Positions 45,008 to 58,739 of a DNA stretch of 64,000 bases are shown piece after piece. The DNA lies in assembly GCF_026151205.1 (NCBI RefSeq), contig NC_087083.1, positions 7,933,460 through 7,997,459 on the forward strand. Direction: 5' to 3'. The position numbers were made by a program, and so were the translations under genes. The DNA is from Bolinopsis microptera. Taxonomy: Eukaryota > Ctenophora > Tentaculata > Lobata > Bolinopsidae. Positions within the stretch are counted from its first letter, which is position 1. The number at the start of each line of letters is the position of its first letter. A model generated the notes under the pieces. It did no database searches and was not told the origin of the DNA. It saw only the letters and a program-made list of their open reading frames with translations.

Positions 45008-48000
45008 ATGTCTTTGTACAAATTTTTTAAGGTGAGTCAATAAATTGTTTTTATTTTTGATAGCCGCTTCTTGATAGATTCTAATTCATCCCGTTTAAGA
45101 TAAATACCAAACGCCACTTTTCAATTGTATGCTTTATCAATATCTAAGTGATTTGAATAAATTGAAGCTATAGGAACATCTGACCCACGATTGAAAATTG
45201 TCAATTCATCGCTCTTTAACAAATAGTCGGAAAACTTCTAAACTTTTACCCTGATTTTTGGTTTTTAGTTTCTTGGTCGCAAATTAGATATTTTTAGAAG
45301 AAAGAAGATGTGTCAACAGTTCTTGGACAAGAAGAGGATAACTCCGACTCAGAAAATCCTATAAACCCAAATTCGAGGTGATTAATCTGATGCAGCTTTT
45401 TGACGCGTTTGTTTCCCTTTGGGATCTATTGCTTGTATCTAAGTCTAACTCTAATAGTGACCTATCACCTTTAATTTTTTTCTCACGGCTCCTATTTCTT
45501 AACAGTGCTGATGTGGACGTAGTGGATGAGTCAAGTTTAGACCTTGGACAAGTAGAAAAAGTAACAAATGTACATGAAAACACTCCTAAACTCAACGTTT
45601 TGCATTCATCTAGAGAGTTAAGGTACACAATCGTTATTTTATTTTTTTGGGAAATTCTATTGATGTAGTTGAGACTTAACTTTTTACGTTGTCATGTAGT
45701 GTGTTTTTGACAAATTGTTGTTGAACTTGTTCGATAGTAAACTATACCTAAACTGAAACATGCTTAATTTGCTCAGCGTATTAGACCGAAACGTGACTAT
45801 AGAAGACGACAACGAGCAGCCTTCATGTAGCTCTACATCGTCAATGTGCACAACTGATCCCGTAATTGATGTTCCCGAAGATCAACAACCAACTTTGAGG
45901 ACGGAGTTGGCAGTGTCTACGATTAAACAACATACCCCAAAAGACTCGTTTATTTTCCCCAAATCGACTTCTAACAGCGGTAATCGGTCGTGCCAGCATC
46001 AGTACTTTAAAGAATTCCCCTGGCTTCATTATGATGTGAAGACTGATAGCGTTTTCTGCACTATCTGTGCAAATGCTAAGAGAACTGGATGTTTGTCTGT
46101 AAACTGGGGAAAGGTGGAGGAGGCATACACATCCCGTGGATTTCGAAACTGGAAGAAGGCACCCAAGTGCTTTCGTGATCATCAAAATTCGGTTACCCAC
46201 AGGTTTGTGATATCGCAATCAAAACTCCCTGACGTAGCTGAGCAACTAGTTAAAAGTCTAACGGAGACAAGAAGCATTGAACGACACTACTTGCGGAGGA
46301 TTATTACAACAGTCAGATACCTTGCGAGGCAGGGCATTCCACTATCCGGCAAGAACGGTGAAGATAACTTTAGTCAATTGCTAAAACTCCGAGCTGAAGA
46401 CGACAGCATTTTAAAGGAGAGACTAAACCGAGAAGCGGACGACCGTAAGCAAGGAGGCAATAAAGTGTTCTTTAGCTACCGACACCCTACAATACAGAAC
46501 GAGATTCTCGATATTATGGGGCAAGAAGTTGTCAGAACTTTACTGCGGAGTAAAATTCAAAAGTGTCGCTTCTTTTCCCTTATTTGCGATGAAGGGACAG
46601 ATGTTGCAAATAACACATTTGTGACAATATGCCTGCGTACCATTGATGAGAACCTTAAAGTTTCAGAGGATTTTATGGGTTTCTATCACGTAGCAAATAT
46701 CAAATCGGATTCAATCGTCGCCGTGATCAAAGACGCCTTAAAGAGGTTTGCTCTAAAGCTCAGTGATTGTCGGGGTCAAACCTACGACGGGGCCTCTAAC
46801 ATGCTTGGACCAAAATCTGGAGTGTCAACGAGGATTTTGAAGGAGAATCCCTTAGCTCTTGCTAATCACTGTCTGGGACACGCTTTAAACCTCGAGGTTA
46901 AAGCTGTTAATAAGAACTGTAAACCCTTGTCTTTGACAACTGACACGACAGAAGAAATTGTTAAGTTGGTAAGGTACTCTCCTAAGCGTGAAAATATGTT
47001 ATCTGTAATACAAAGTGATATTATTGTGGCAGCAGATGACGAAGAAGATATTCCTGTTCAACAGAAGATCCTCGGTTTGTCATCTACCCGATGGACAGTG
47101 AGATCCCAGTGCTTCCGAAGGATACTAGAAAATTATCCAGCCCTCCAAGAGCTTTGGAAAGCATCCCTCTTTGAAGGTGGTTTAAACAGTGAGGTTAAGG
47201 CTCGGATAATTGGTGTTCAGAGTCAAATGAAGACATTTAGATACTTTTTTGGACTGTTTCTCTGTGAAAGGTTATACCGAATGTCAGACAACGTATCAAA
47301 GTCTCTGCAAGGACGACGGCTTTCAGCACTTGAGGGAAAAGCTCGTGTTGATAACCTTCTAACAACGCTCAAGTCCATAAGGAACGAGACATCGTTTGCT
47401 CCTTTGTGGAACAGTTGCATGACACAAGCAGCGAAGACCCCTTCAGTTGAAGAACCACAGCTCCCTAGAAAAAGGCGACGACCTAACTACAGTACATTGG
47501 TTGTTGTGGATGGTCACACATCACTTTCGAGGGAAGAACATCCGCAGACACCGGAGGAGTTTTACAGGACTGAGCAGTTCTATCCGGCCATCGATTCGAT
47601 GGTTACTGGTCTAGAGGCTAGGTTTCAAGAAAAGGCCTATAAAACATACTCTATCCTTGAAAGTTTTCTCTTGAGCCTAGCCAATGCTCACCCAGGTGTA
47701 TACCCCCCGACCCCACATGAGGCCTTACAATATCCAGAGGTGTCCCTGGAAGTTGCTGAGTATGACGCCTTCCGGACCTCGATGGAAGGGAAGATTTAAG
47801 ATGTCTTAGAGACATTCATGAAGCATGCCAAAAACACTTGGAAGATGCTAGCCTATTCCCTGGAATTTTGACTTTGCTTAAGGTGATGCTTCTACTGCCA
47901 GCTACAAGCGCAGAAGCAGAACGAACCTTTTCCCTCATGAGACGGACGAAAACGTGGTTGAGATCAACGATGAACGATAAAAGGTTTAACAATCTGGCTG

Positions 48001-48164
48001 TGTTGAATTACCACCGTAATATCACGGACTCCCTTGACATAGAGAACATTGGCAACCAGTTTATCGCTTTTACCCCAGCAGAGAATCACACTTTGGAAAG
48101 TTTTGATATCAGAACCGCACGAAGCTCGAGTATTATTCAGATTTCAAGGTCAGTAGTTGTTTGA
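45008..48164 (+). CDS. hAT transposase (ZMYM/52-kDa-repressor-like), four exons, frameshifted
   Basis: Exons: 45008-45031 (MSLYKFFK), 45298-45377, 45506-45622, and 45777 to the end, all GT-AG with matching phases. The last exon codes a TTF-type zinc finger (FPWLHYDVKTDSVFCTIC ... GFRNWKKAPKCFRDHQNSVTH) and an RNase H-like core (LICDEGTDVANN, CRGQTYDGASNM, LANHCLGHALNL, STRWTVR). The frame stops at 47799, and the hAT dimerisation end (TSAEAERTFSLMRRTKTWLR) continues one frame over to 48164, so there is a one-base loss (or two-base gain) near 47785-47799. Unless repaired or read through, the enzyme would lack its dimerisation region. The transposase is likely inactive. Confidence 0.85.
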
Positions 48165-48371
48165 AGTTTGTCTATATTATCATCATTGTGTGTATGTATA
48201 GTAAAGTGTAGTACTAATGTGTAGTTAAAAGAGATTGTGAAGTATGTACTGTCAAGCTTAAATTCGGAGTACTTACATTAATTTACTTTTTCTTTTAGTT
48301 GCTGCTAACGTAAATTCGTGTCCCTCAAGTACTGGAAAATGCGTCAAAATTGTCTAATTTCCTTAAAAATT

Positions 48372-48605
48372 TTCCGGGGGGCTTCGCCCCCTATCCCCCC
48401 GACAAGGGGCTCCGCCCCTTGACCCCACTGGGGGCTGCGCCCCCAGACCCCTGCTATTGCGGGGGGCTTCGCCCCCCTACCCCCCCCACAAGGGGCTCCG
48501 CCCCTTGACCCCACTGGGGGCTGCGCCCCCAGACCCCTGCTATTGAAGGGGGGCTTCGCCACCCTACCCCCCCACCGGGGGCTTCGCCCCCTTGCCCCCC
48601 CTGGG
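48372..48605. repeat. GC-rich hairpin-forming tandem repeats at the right end of the hAT element
   Basis: Units of GGGGGCTTCGCCCCC, AGGGGCTCCGCCCCT and TGGGGGCTGCGCCCCCA, each a short perfect stem with a 3-5 base loop, are arrayed twice with about an 88-90 bp period. Such subterminal arrays are seen in hAT elements. Several foldback arms lie in a row. Confidence 0.85.
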
Positions 48606-48683
48606 TTGAAGACGTGATGTAGCCCCTGTTATTTTCAGTATTATGCCATCTTTCTTTTTTGAAATCACTGCCAAATAACTGTA

Positions 48684-48800
48684 AATACCGGTACCAAGTT
48701 GACCTATTTTGCTGCACAAACTTGGAGTGATGAGGAGTGCTAACCTAAAGAGCGAAGAGCGCGGCGCTAACGAACTTGCCAGTAATCGTATTACAGCACT
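48684..48800. repeat. Repeat family flanking the hAT element (right copy)
   Basis: ATACCGGTACCAAGTTGACC, GCTGCACAAACTTGGAGTGA and GCGCTAACGAACTTGCCAGT are shared with 44231-44340. Confidence 0.65.
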
Positions 48801-49352
48801 GTTTCTGGAAGCAACGCTCTCCAGTCACTGTAATATATAGTTTATGGGATTAGGGTAAATTGAGGTTGGGAGAATTGAGGGAGGATGATGAGATTACCAT
48901 TCGTCTGCATTTTATATTTTATATTATATTCGATCGTACTTTTATCAGAGATTAAGCTTAGTCCAGGTGTGAACATAGAGCTGATTATATAAATATGATT
49001 TATTATAGTTTGCTTTGCTATTGTAGAATGAGATTATGGCAATCATATATTCTGTCCTAATAATATTGGTATACGAGAACGGGAAAATACTGGGGAAGCT
49101 AGTTTTCGTAAACGGGGAGAATAAATTATAATGTTGTTTGTAACGTCAGGAGATTGTCTGTAATTCTAAGCATGATTTCATGAGCTGGTTCACAATATGG
49201 ATTTAAATAATTTACCCGATTAAATCAATTTTACATCCTTTATCTGCCTATAAACAAACATATTAAGTAAAAATAAATAAAAATCTTTACAAACATCACC
49301 CACATTTACGCACTAACATAACTTTCCATTAACTCCGCCCACTGACACTGAA

Positions 49353-49478
49353 CCATGTCAACCCGGTAACCAGCCCGGTAACCATGTCAACCCGGTAACC
49401 AGCCCGGTAACCATGTCAACCCGGTAACCAGCCCGGTAACCATGTCAACCCGGTAACCAGCCCGGTAACCATGTCAAC
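49353..49478. repeat. 29-bp minisatellite
   Basis: Just over four copies of CCATGTCAACCCGGTAACCA plus GCCCGGTAA. Confidence 0.92.
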
Positions 49479-50569
49479 CCACTCTCACCTACAGCTAATA
49501 TACTTGATGATAGCTTGGTAATACACTGCCACAGTGTGTCTGGGCACGTCTCCTTGACCAGACTCATAATGCCCTTATAAGGACATAGCACGACCCTTAT
49601 AAAGACACGTCTCTCCTGACCAGACTAAGTTCTCCCATGGTATTACATATAATATAGGGGAACTTTACATGTAATATAGCTGTAAACAAGGCAAGTTTTA
49701 TCCGCATTAGCTAACACTTGCTGAAAGCTGCAATGTCAGGTACCAATGTGGTCCGTGTTTAACTTCAGACTGTACAACTTTTAAAATTGACATTTTGCGG
49801 GAAGCAGCTTTGAAATTCTTAAATGATTTTAAAAGAATTATGACTTATGAACTTGTTCAATAAGATACTTGCCTCGTGAAGTATTCACTTTTCAATACTT
49901 AGATTATTACTTCAATCTTACTATATATAAAGCGAGACGATATATATATAGGTATATCCGTACCATTTTACTGACACCACTGCATCAACTTTAACAAGAC
50001 GATCCGAAAAAACCATAATGATAAAAGATAAAACTGCATTTTATAAAAAACAGAATTTTTTTCAGGGATTTAAAAAAATTATCATTCAGCAGCACGATGG
50101 TTGAAACTAATGGTTGAAACTAATTAACTTTATAATTTCTAATTAACAAATTGATTGATGAAACTAATTAACGTTGCATATTAAGCTCCCGAATAACGCT
50201 AGTGCTTATCTAATTCGTTGGTTCAAGTCCCTTAGCTAATTAGCTATTTTGATATCACTACGTTACAATCAAAACTGAAGACGATGATAACTTAGTTGAT
50301 CAATTTATATTTAAACAAAAAGAATTGTTCGATCAAATAATTCATTAGACATAAGAGTTAAAACAAAGGTTACCTAACGAAAATATTGGTAATTTATCGA
50401 AATAAAAACAAACGTTATAACAGTAATCACAACTAAAAGTAATGAAAATAGTATAAGTAAGCTTGTACTGTATTGGTCTGTTTTAAAATACGCAAAAAAT
50501 AACAAAAAATATCACGAGTAACTTTACGTTAGAATCAAAACAATGGGGTAATGAAATAAGAAACTAAAC

Positions 50570-50868
50570 TACCAGTACCAGTACCAGTACCAGTACCAGT
50601 ACCAGTACCAGTACCAGTACCAGTACCAGTACCAGTACCAGTACCAGTACCAGTACCAGTACCAGTACCAGTACCAGTACCAGTACCAGTACCAGTACCA
50701 GTACCAGTACCAGTACCAGTACCAGTACCAGTACCAGTACCAGTACCAGTACCAGTACCAGTACCAGTACCAGTACCAGTACCAGTACCAGTACCAGTAC
50801 CAGTACCAGTACCAGTACCAGTACCAGTACCAGTACCAGTACCAGTACCAGTACCAGTACCAGTACCA
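50570..50868. repeat. (TACCAG)n hexamer microsatellite
   Basis: About 50 perfect copies. Open in all frames by composition (Gly-Thr on the minus strand), not a gene. Confidence 0.97.
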
Positions 50869-51020
50869 GCCATCAGGCCGTAGGTTGTAAGTTCGAATCC
50901 CACCACGGACTGTTCCGAAAGATAAAGCCGGATAGTAAGCCCCGTGATGGGAAGAGTATAGACTATAGGGCTACTTCTGGAGCTCTACGGGAACTATAGC
51001 GGTGACATGTTGGTATAGGT
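50869..51020 (+). mobile_element. Possible tRNA-derived SINE fragment
   Basis: CCGTAGGTTGTAAGTTCGAATCCCACC contains a match to the RNA polymerase III B box (GTTCGAATCC) in a tRNA-like setting. The part where an A box would lie is replaced by the hexamer array, so no full tRNA is possible. Tail and target duplication were not identified. Confidence 0.35.
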
Positions 51021-51854
51021 GTGAAGTTATTACAATTACATGTCATAGGGCGATATGTGTGCGGTACTGGTGGAGGCAGTAAAATGCCGGCCAGTAACTC
51101 AACAGGTTATAACTATAAGATAAGAAGGCACGTGATAGCTTAGTAACCTTAGTAAGTCACGTGATAGCTAAGTATAATAGTTTCAGGTTTCAGGTCGGCT
51201 GGACTATGAGCGTGCAGTCTAAGAGTACTATAGATTGTTGATGGGCAAGATTCTTCCACTATAAATGATCTTATCCGACATATACTTTTTTTTTCAAATA
51301 CTGAAATAAAAAGCAAACTTATCACGCAGCAAAGTGAAACAAAATTCTCCGCAATCGATGAAATGTTTGATAAATACCACTTATAACCCGTGATAACTAT
51401 AACAGAAAGGCAGGGATTTCTGGTGACAACGTTATAACGTGCTCACAGTAAATAACGAGTATACTCGACTGTCATTAAAACGTAGCAGTGCATTCAGTAT
51501 ATAACGTTAATAATGATAATTTATCGAAATAAAAGCAATGGTTATGAAAATAATCACAAATAAAAGTAAATCAAACCGTCAAATAGTAAGCTTATACTGT
51601 ATTATAATTCAAAGAATTGTCTGACTACCAAAAAATACTATTAGCTTCCTCCCTGTGACCTTGGGCTTTCTAGTACTGTATAAAATACACAGAAAATAAC
51701 GAATACGCAGAAAATAACGTACTAAATAAAACATAGCGCACTTCTTCGGGAACATGCTCAGTATACAAAACGGGGGAGAACAGATCATTTTAAATTTCAT
51801 TACTAAATTATATTACCGACTCTAACTCAATCGGGGCAGACTAAGGAGCTGGCC

Positions 51855-52085
51855 TGATCTTTGACGAAAAGAGAAAATAATGTGAGAAAAAGCGGAGAGG
51901 AGAGAACTCTACAAATCTATTACATTTACTGAGAGCATGAATAAGATGTAGTGACATTGAAACGTCAACCAATTTCCTTCACGTAAAATATTATTTTCTC
52001 TGTGTCGCAATACATGCAGAATCAACAGAAATCTGTGACGACGAGAGAAAATAATGTGAGAACACGAGGAGAAGAGAGAGAGAGG
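51855..52085. repeat. Short direct repeat AGAGAAAATAATGTGAGAA
   Basis: GACGAAAAGAGAAAATAATG at 51862 and GACGAGAGAAAATAATGTGA at 52038 begin similar purine-rich stretches. Likely part of one duplicated unit. Confidence 0.5.
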
Positions 52086-52546
52086 AGGCGGGAGCTATGT
52101 TACTCTTTTAACAAGCATAAATAACAATAAATGTGCGTGTTTATGTACAGCGTGTCATGGTTTGCGGAGTAGTATGGTTGCAGTTAAGACGCGTGTTTCT
52201 GATAGGTTTAGAGTTGATCTCATGACAAGCAGGGATTATTCAGGACAATAGCCCTGATCTCAAAACATTGCTGTCACGTGACTAGTTGACACGTGAAGCT
52301 GCTGTGAAGTCTGCACATTCTTCTCTGAGGGAAGAAGAATGTTCTTTTTATTATGAGAGGGGGGCTGTTAGACATTAGTCACTTTTAGAGGACAGCGTGC
52401 ATTGTGAACAGGGGAATAGATCTTTCGTTCTGATGGTTTAATCACATCAACAAACTGTGGTTTTCATAAAGTTAAATGTGTAATAAATTAAAGCAAGGAG
52501 TGATCGATGATACAAATAAAACGGACGAAGCTTGCCACACAATTAA

Positions 52547-52858
<312 letters not shown>

Positions 52859-52944
52859 TTCACAAAAACACGTAAGATTCTAGAATAAATTAAGAGTGCG
52901 GAGAGAAAAACACGAACACCAAAAAAACTACGGAGAGTCTAAGA

Positions 52945-53540
52945 ACTTAAGAACTAATCACTGCTGACGTTATGTTTCAACACGGGCATGTCAACATTAT
53001 AACTTTCTCCGGGTAGTACGATAAGTATGAACGACTAATGTTACTACCCTAAATCGCAATTAAAAGTAAATTTCTCCTAAAATGTTTCCTTGTGTTTGAA
53101 TAATTATTAAGAATTTAAAACTAAGGTGCAGGTTTCACTAACTAATCACTGATGACGTTAAGTTTCAACACAGTCAACATTAAAACTTTATACGTGTAGT
53201 ACGCTAAGTATGACGTTTACAAGTTTTAGTCGTTCACGTTTTACAAAAACAGATCTATATTACAATCAGGCACGTAGCCAGGATTAAAATGTAGGTGATG
53301 TCAGATCAGCAGTGCTAAAATTAAATCAGACATCCAAATAAGCAAAGAGACATTTGTTACCAGTGAATGTGTTCAAACCAAAAAGGATGACGTTATGAAT
53401 GACTAATACAATTCAACACGACTAGCCTAAAACGCGATTTAAAAAATATCATTTCTTATGAAATGTTTCCTTATGAAATGTTTCCTTGTGTTTAAATAAT
53501 TATAAAGAATTTCAAAACTCAGGTGCAGGTTTCTTCGTTT
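52945..53540. repeat. Degenerate tandem repeat, period near 190 bp
   Basis: Three copies with words ACTAATCACTG.TGACGTTA.GTTTCAACAC, AAATGTTTCCTTGTGTTT.AATAATTAT and AAGGTGCAGGTTTC. The middle copy is shortened. Confidence 0.7.
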
Positions 53541-56500
53541 GAATGTATTATTGATTCACTCATAATAAAACGCGGAAATGTCGAACAAAATACAACACGC
53601 CCACTACCCAGCCACACCCCGGCCGGACCTACCAACGTTAATAAACACATGCAATAAATAAAAAACACCTGCAATTGGGGCTAAAAGCAGTACAAACGTT
53701 AAAACAACTATCAAGCTGATCATTTATTGCTAAATACACGTACTTTCCAGGATGTTTGTCTACCAGGACACATTAGATTAAAGATCACGTGACTTATTAG
53801 ATCACGTGACTTAGTGGGCTACTGTTAGTTTACATACATCAGTGCTATTACCACAAGAGTGTTATAAACAGTGTTACGAACATTACTCGAATGTATTTAA
53901 TAGTTTTTGGAACTAATGCTTCCAATGACTCTTATTGCGCCCCCAATACATTTGGTCGACGAGAAAGCTGGCCTTTATCAGTTCGAAAATTATCACCTCA
54001 AATTGACTCTTCGAGAGCCCTAAGAACACGTGTCATGTCCTCATATCTTTACCAAAGCGAGCCTGTGCGAACCCTTGGACGTTCTACCGTGAAGACTTCC
54101 TAATTCCATCCTGCTCTAATTATTTGTGATTTCAAGATAATCTTAAGGCGGAGGTTAGTCTTAGGGTTTAGCTATCGAGAAACTAAAAGAAGAATACAAT
54201 TTTAATCAATTTAGATATTCTAGTAGTCTCTAACCACGAAGATACGTATCTTGATAGTATCACTGATACAAGAACAGAAGAGGAGATATACCACTGTATT
54301 TACGTTGTGTAACACACGTCATTAGATCTTTAAACGATGTGGACAACATGAAACAGACTGATAATTCGCCGGAAAGGGGAAGGGTTAGGGAACCAATTGT
54401 CTTGTAACTCGATGTGGAATTGCACGTGGTATCACTAATTGATAGTTAAGTGGTTTAGGGGGAATGATGAGACATTGTGCTAAGATATCTATTGACTTAA
54501 GGGCTTTATCATAGAGTATTAAGATATTAAATTCGTAACATTCCTTTTAGATGCTTTATGAACACTCTTGCAAGTACAACCCGTATTTTATTCAACCCTT
54601 GAGTTGGATCATTTCCTGATGCGAGAGTGGGGATGGGTATTATAAACAAACAAACAATCAACATTCCTTGCTGTAAAATGTATTATATAACGTTTTCAAA
54701 CCCAGTGTAAACAAGTAAAGAAGAAGATTCAGGCATGTCACGTGACATTACAGTTACTAACTACCTTATCCATGACCAAATCACGGGAAACAAGAAACAC
54801 GATTCTTATTCAGAAATACACTATATATTTAGTGGGAAAGTGGGAGTAACGACGATGTGGTCATAGAAACATTCCGTATTTGGGCATCACGGGACATATG
54901 GTCATAGGGGAGTGTTGAAGTTTTGCCTGTGTGCCGTAAATATCTGTCTACGTCGACAAATTGTCTCATTTCCTGACGCTCATATAGTTTTACTTCACGT
55001 TAGAGGTATGAACCATAAACATGATCAATCTGGAAACTGTGACGAGTTCAAGGCACAGTCACAGTCACAGTAACTGTCACTGTCACATGAAGACACCAAA
55101 CATTGTATAAAAGAAAGTGTATTGCTGTTCAACATGTGACATTACTAATAATTTAGCTGTCTGTAACTGGTTGATATGCTGACTACTCCTATAATGTGTG
55201 ATTGAAGCTGCGTGACTATTACTAATGAGTAATGTATACATTATCAGTCGCATGTACTTGCATATTGAAAGCTTAGGATTCTTATAAATATTATAAATAA
55301 AAAAATGTCATAAGCATGATGAAACGAAAATCAAATCCAGAAACTGAGATTAGGACAGAACGTGGAGTAATGTGACTCAACTATCGGACACTATTAGGCT
55401 ACATTATATATATATTACAAATTAAGGGGCTTTTATAAATTCAACCCTGATTTTAAAATTTTGGTTACTGTTTTATTAAATTTATTGTATTGGTTTACAT
55501 ATTGCTAGATGGGTGTCTACTCTTATAAAATTATAAACTTACAGCTGGACAATGAATTAGAATATTGCTGTGTTATTATTGGACACGTCACATTATAATT
55601 TCTCAGCGGGATAGGTAGTATAGGAACTCAATACATTATAAAAACAGCACTTATTTGAACAATCATTCGTGCACTGTGCAATAGTATAAGAATCCTGGAG
55701 GGAAAGCGAAATGTAACTGTGATCGGACTTATTTCTTAATCACATACAGGTAAGTTTACTAAGTTAACTAAGTTAACCAAGCTATCTTTTACCAAGAAAA
55801 AGAAAATTAAAGTACCGTTAGATAGGTCATTAGATAAATCGAGTTAAATCATATTAAAGAAGGGACATATTATAAAAGCCAGAAATTAGTGCTGTCCCTT
55901 GAAAAGCACGAACTATTTTAATTTCAGTGCGATAATAATCGCGATTACATTCTCATATACACCTCTTTATCACCAAGGAGCTAAGTAAAAAGATAAAGTC
56001 CCTACATACACCGATACAAAAGTTTATATCGGTAACAAATATTTATAAAGATTTGCAAAGGAAAAGAATAAAAGTGAGTGAGCAAGATATACTCATGAAC
56101 CGTAAAGAAGTATCATTAATATACGTGGCAGATACAGTGCAGAGATAGGCCGGAAATGAGGTAAGATAATCACAGTATGCCACGGCGACGAATAGGGAGG
56201 CTGACTGGGATTAAGGAACTGGGAATTGTGTTAAGGTAACGCTAAACCGGTTAACGGGGGAACGTCCTACACAAACAAATATGAACTAAAACCTGCGATC
56301 ATCACGGAAGAGGAATGATAGAATTGCAATTTAGCGCGCATGAGAAAGTACGACGTCCCGAGTGGTCGGCGCGTGTCACGTGACGGACATACAGCGTCCT
56401 GATTGGCTGGTATGTGGGTGCATCACTTGTTTAGCTATCCAGTGGTCCCTCTTTACGGATTGCATCAAGTCAGTCACGTGATGCAGAAGAGAGAAACTGG

Positions 56501-58739
56501 TTGGGCTACAGCGAACAAGCAATAAAATTATTCAATTTTATTGTAGGTAAGTTTGGAGAGAAGGTTGAAGTGCAGGGAGCCGAGAATGTAACATTCCTTT
56601 TGGAGAGATCTATAGTCTTACACTTACAGTGTAGTAATTCAATTCTATTCAAAAAGCATTGGTTCACAGTTTGTTTATGCAGGTGCCCCGCATTCTTACT
56701 AACATTGTTACGATCAAATACTCCGTCAGAGTTATTTTTTCTGCCAACTTAAACTAGAGAAACGTATCACAAATAACACAAAATAGTTCTAGATGGTTTC
56801 ACAAATTTGCTTCAAGAGGTTGATTAAGTGGGTCCCTTGGTTGCCCCTTACGGTCGTCTTCGTCAAATAGTTGATTATCAACAATTGGTATAAACAGCTT
56901 AAAACTAAGATTGGCCACTAAAATAGTCGTACAGTGGAGTGCCATATCTTTTCACTGCAGTACATACGGCGTAACTGATAAGTTAAATCAACCTTCAATC
57001 AGCTGAACAAGCTGTGTACCTAATTGTGACATTTCCACAATTTTACCACATTGGTAGAGACTCTCTCTCCCCTCCTTCTAATAACGCTTGTCAAACACAT
57101 CAAACACCTTAGTTATAGTCTAGAGCTATATAGTCGAGTGTAAAGTGTCACTAGTCTGGATTGTTAACTTTCTCAAGTTCAGCAGCTTGTGCTCTAGTGA
57201 AGCTAGTGAAGCTAGTGAAGCCTGTCAGATATCATTGTGTTGACGGCACCAGAAGGTTTGTAGTTTCATATCCTCAGGAAAGGATGTACGAGTATTTGGT
57301 ATCTGTTATTATACACTGCAGATTGTTCTGGAAAGATGGAGAATAAACATCATGAAACACGTTGGCACTTTACAACACTTGTCAACAGCACAACACCTCT
57401 TTGATACTTTAATACACAGGTAATTCAAGTCAAATTTGTCTAATCGTTCAGTCTCGAGACTTAAGGACTTGACTTGTGGACTATTTGGATAGTTTTATAA
57501 AATACAAATAAATGGGATAAGTATCAGCAAAAGGGGGTAATAAAAAAAATAAATATCGCGTGCAAAAATTTAAGGAGAAATAAACATCAATCAGAAATAC
57601 CAAACCTAGTTTTGGATTTTTAGAACTATAAAATCATAATATAGACTCATATATTCGTTTTAACTCTTAGAGCTTAAGTGTGAAAGGACGAAAAGTGTTA
57701 TGGGACTAATAAATCTTACAATATTCCGGCAGATCAAATTGCAAGTTGAGTCAGAAGAAATCCCGCACCTGTTAGTTACTTACTTGACTCATAAACCTGT
57801 TACTTGACTTATATACTGCGAAAATTTGAATTTTGGCGGTTAAAATTATTGTGGTCATGATCCCGTTTTTATGCTTATTTCGAGTTTATAATTATAAACA
57901 GAATTAAAATTATTCTTCTTGTGATATTATGTTAAACGTATTACTTACAGTACCATGAAAGCATAAACAACAGTAAAATACCAACAACAGTAAAATACCA
58001 ATTTAACACGATATTGTTGCATGATACAAAGCGCAATTATTTGAAACGAAAGTTTTAGCTAGACATTTAACTATCCTCCCGGCCCCGTGAGAAAACACGA
58101 TTATTGTTTTAAAATTAAAGCTGTGGCTTATGCGTAATCAAGTGATTTGGCTAGTTATCAATTATCGCCGAATCAGCTAGGAATGATTATTTCGGGGAAT
58201 GGCTTGAACCAGAATACGTTTGATTATTTTGGGGAACAACTTGAAGTTGAATCAGAATACGTAATTGAAAAAAAGGATGAATGAGGAAACGAAACGAAAA
58301 TACTTTAAGAATAAAAATTCATCCAAAGTCCGCCTTAAAGTCATTTATCAGTCAAACGATACATATAGTCATATAGACATATAATTGAGGTGTAATTATT
58401 TATTATACTTATAGGCTATATTCCAACGTTTACTGTTAGTGTTATGTGTTACGATCGCAGCATGTAGAATATTACTATTTGTAAAAAGATAAACTTTGAA
58501 CTACATTTATGTTGTCATCTTGCTTATCAATATTTACTGGGCCGCACTCAGCCTGTCATTCCGCCAAATCTCTATTCGTTAATGAACATGATAGCCTGAG
58601 GTCCCCAGGTAAAACAATATTTAATTTTAATAATTTATTATAAAAAAGCGGAGTGAATCTTCGTTATGTTCGTAAGAAAAGCTTTAGGAAGCACATTATA
58701 ATTATATAATTATTATTTAATTGCTACACGTTGTATACC

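Larger units (their letters stand above)
44412..48628 (+). mobile_element. hAT-family DNA transposon, about 4.2 kb
   Basis: Ends inferred from an imperfect inverted repeat: left CATGGGCTACATCAC (44412-44426), right GTGATGTAGCCCCTG (48614-48628), 13-14 of 15 matching when reversed. Both ends are followed inwards by G/C-homopolymer-rich sequence. No clean 8-bp target duplication is visible, so the insertion is old or the ends are slightly misplaced. It codes a TTF-zinc-finger hAT transposase. Confidence 0.75.
50385..51640. repeat. Dispersed duplication on both sides of the hexamer array
   Basis: The segment at 50388-50500 (ATTTATCGAAATAAAA, AATCACAA.TAAAAGTAA, TAAGCTT.TACTGTATT) recurs at 51515-51605 in the same orientation. 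The hexamer array and SINE-like piece lie between the copies. Confidence 0.75.

Noticed and set aside
50535-50906. Gly-Thr repeat protein on the minus strand
   Set aside because: Translation of the TACCAG microsatellite. The start lies in a possible tRNA-derived sequence.
50869-50960. Functional tRNA gene
   Set aside because: Only a B-box-like word is present. No A box and no cloverleaf could be drawn.
55050-55090. CAGTCACAGTAACTGTCACTGTCAC as a hairpin
   Set aside because: The arms are not complementary on checking; it is a simple CAGT-rich repeat.
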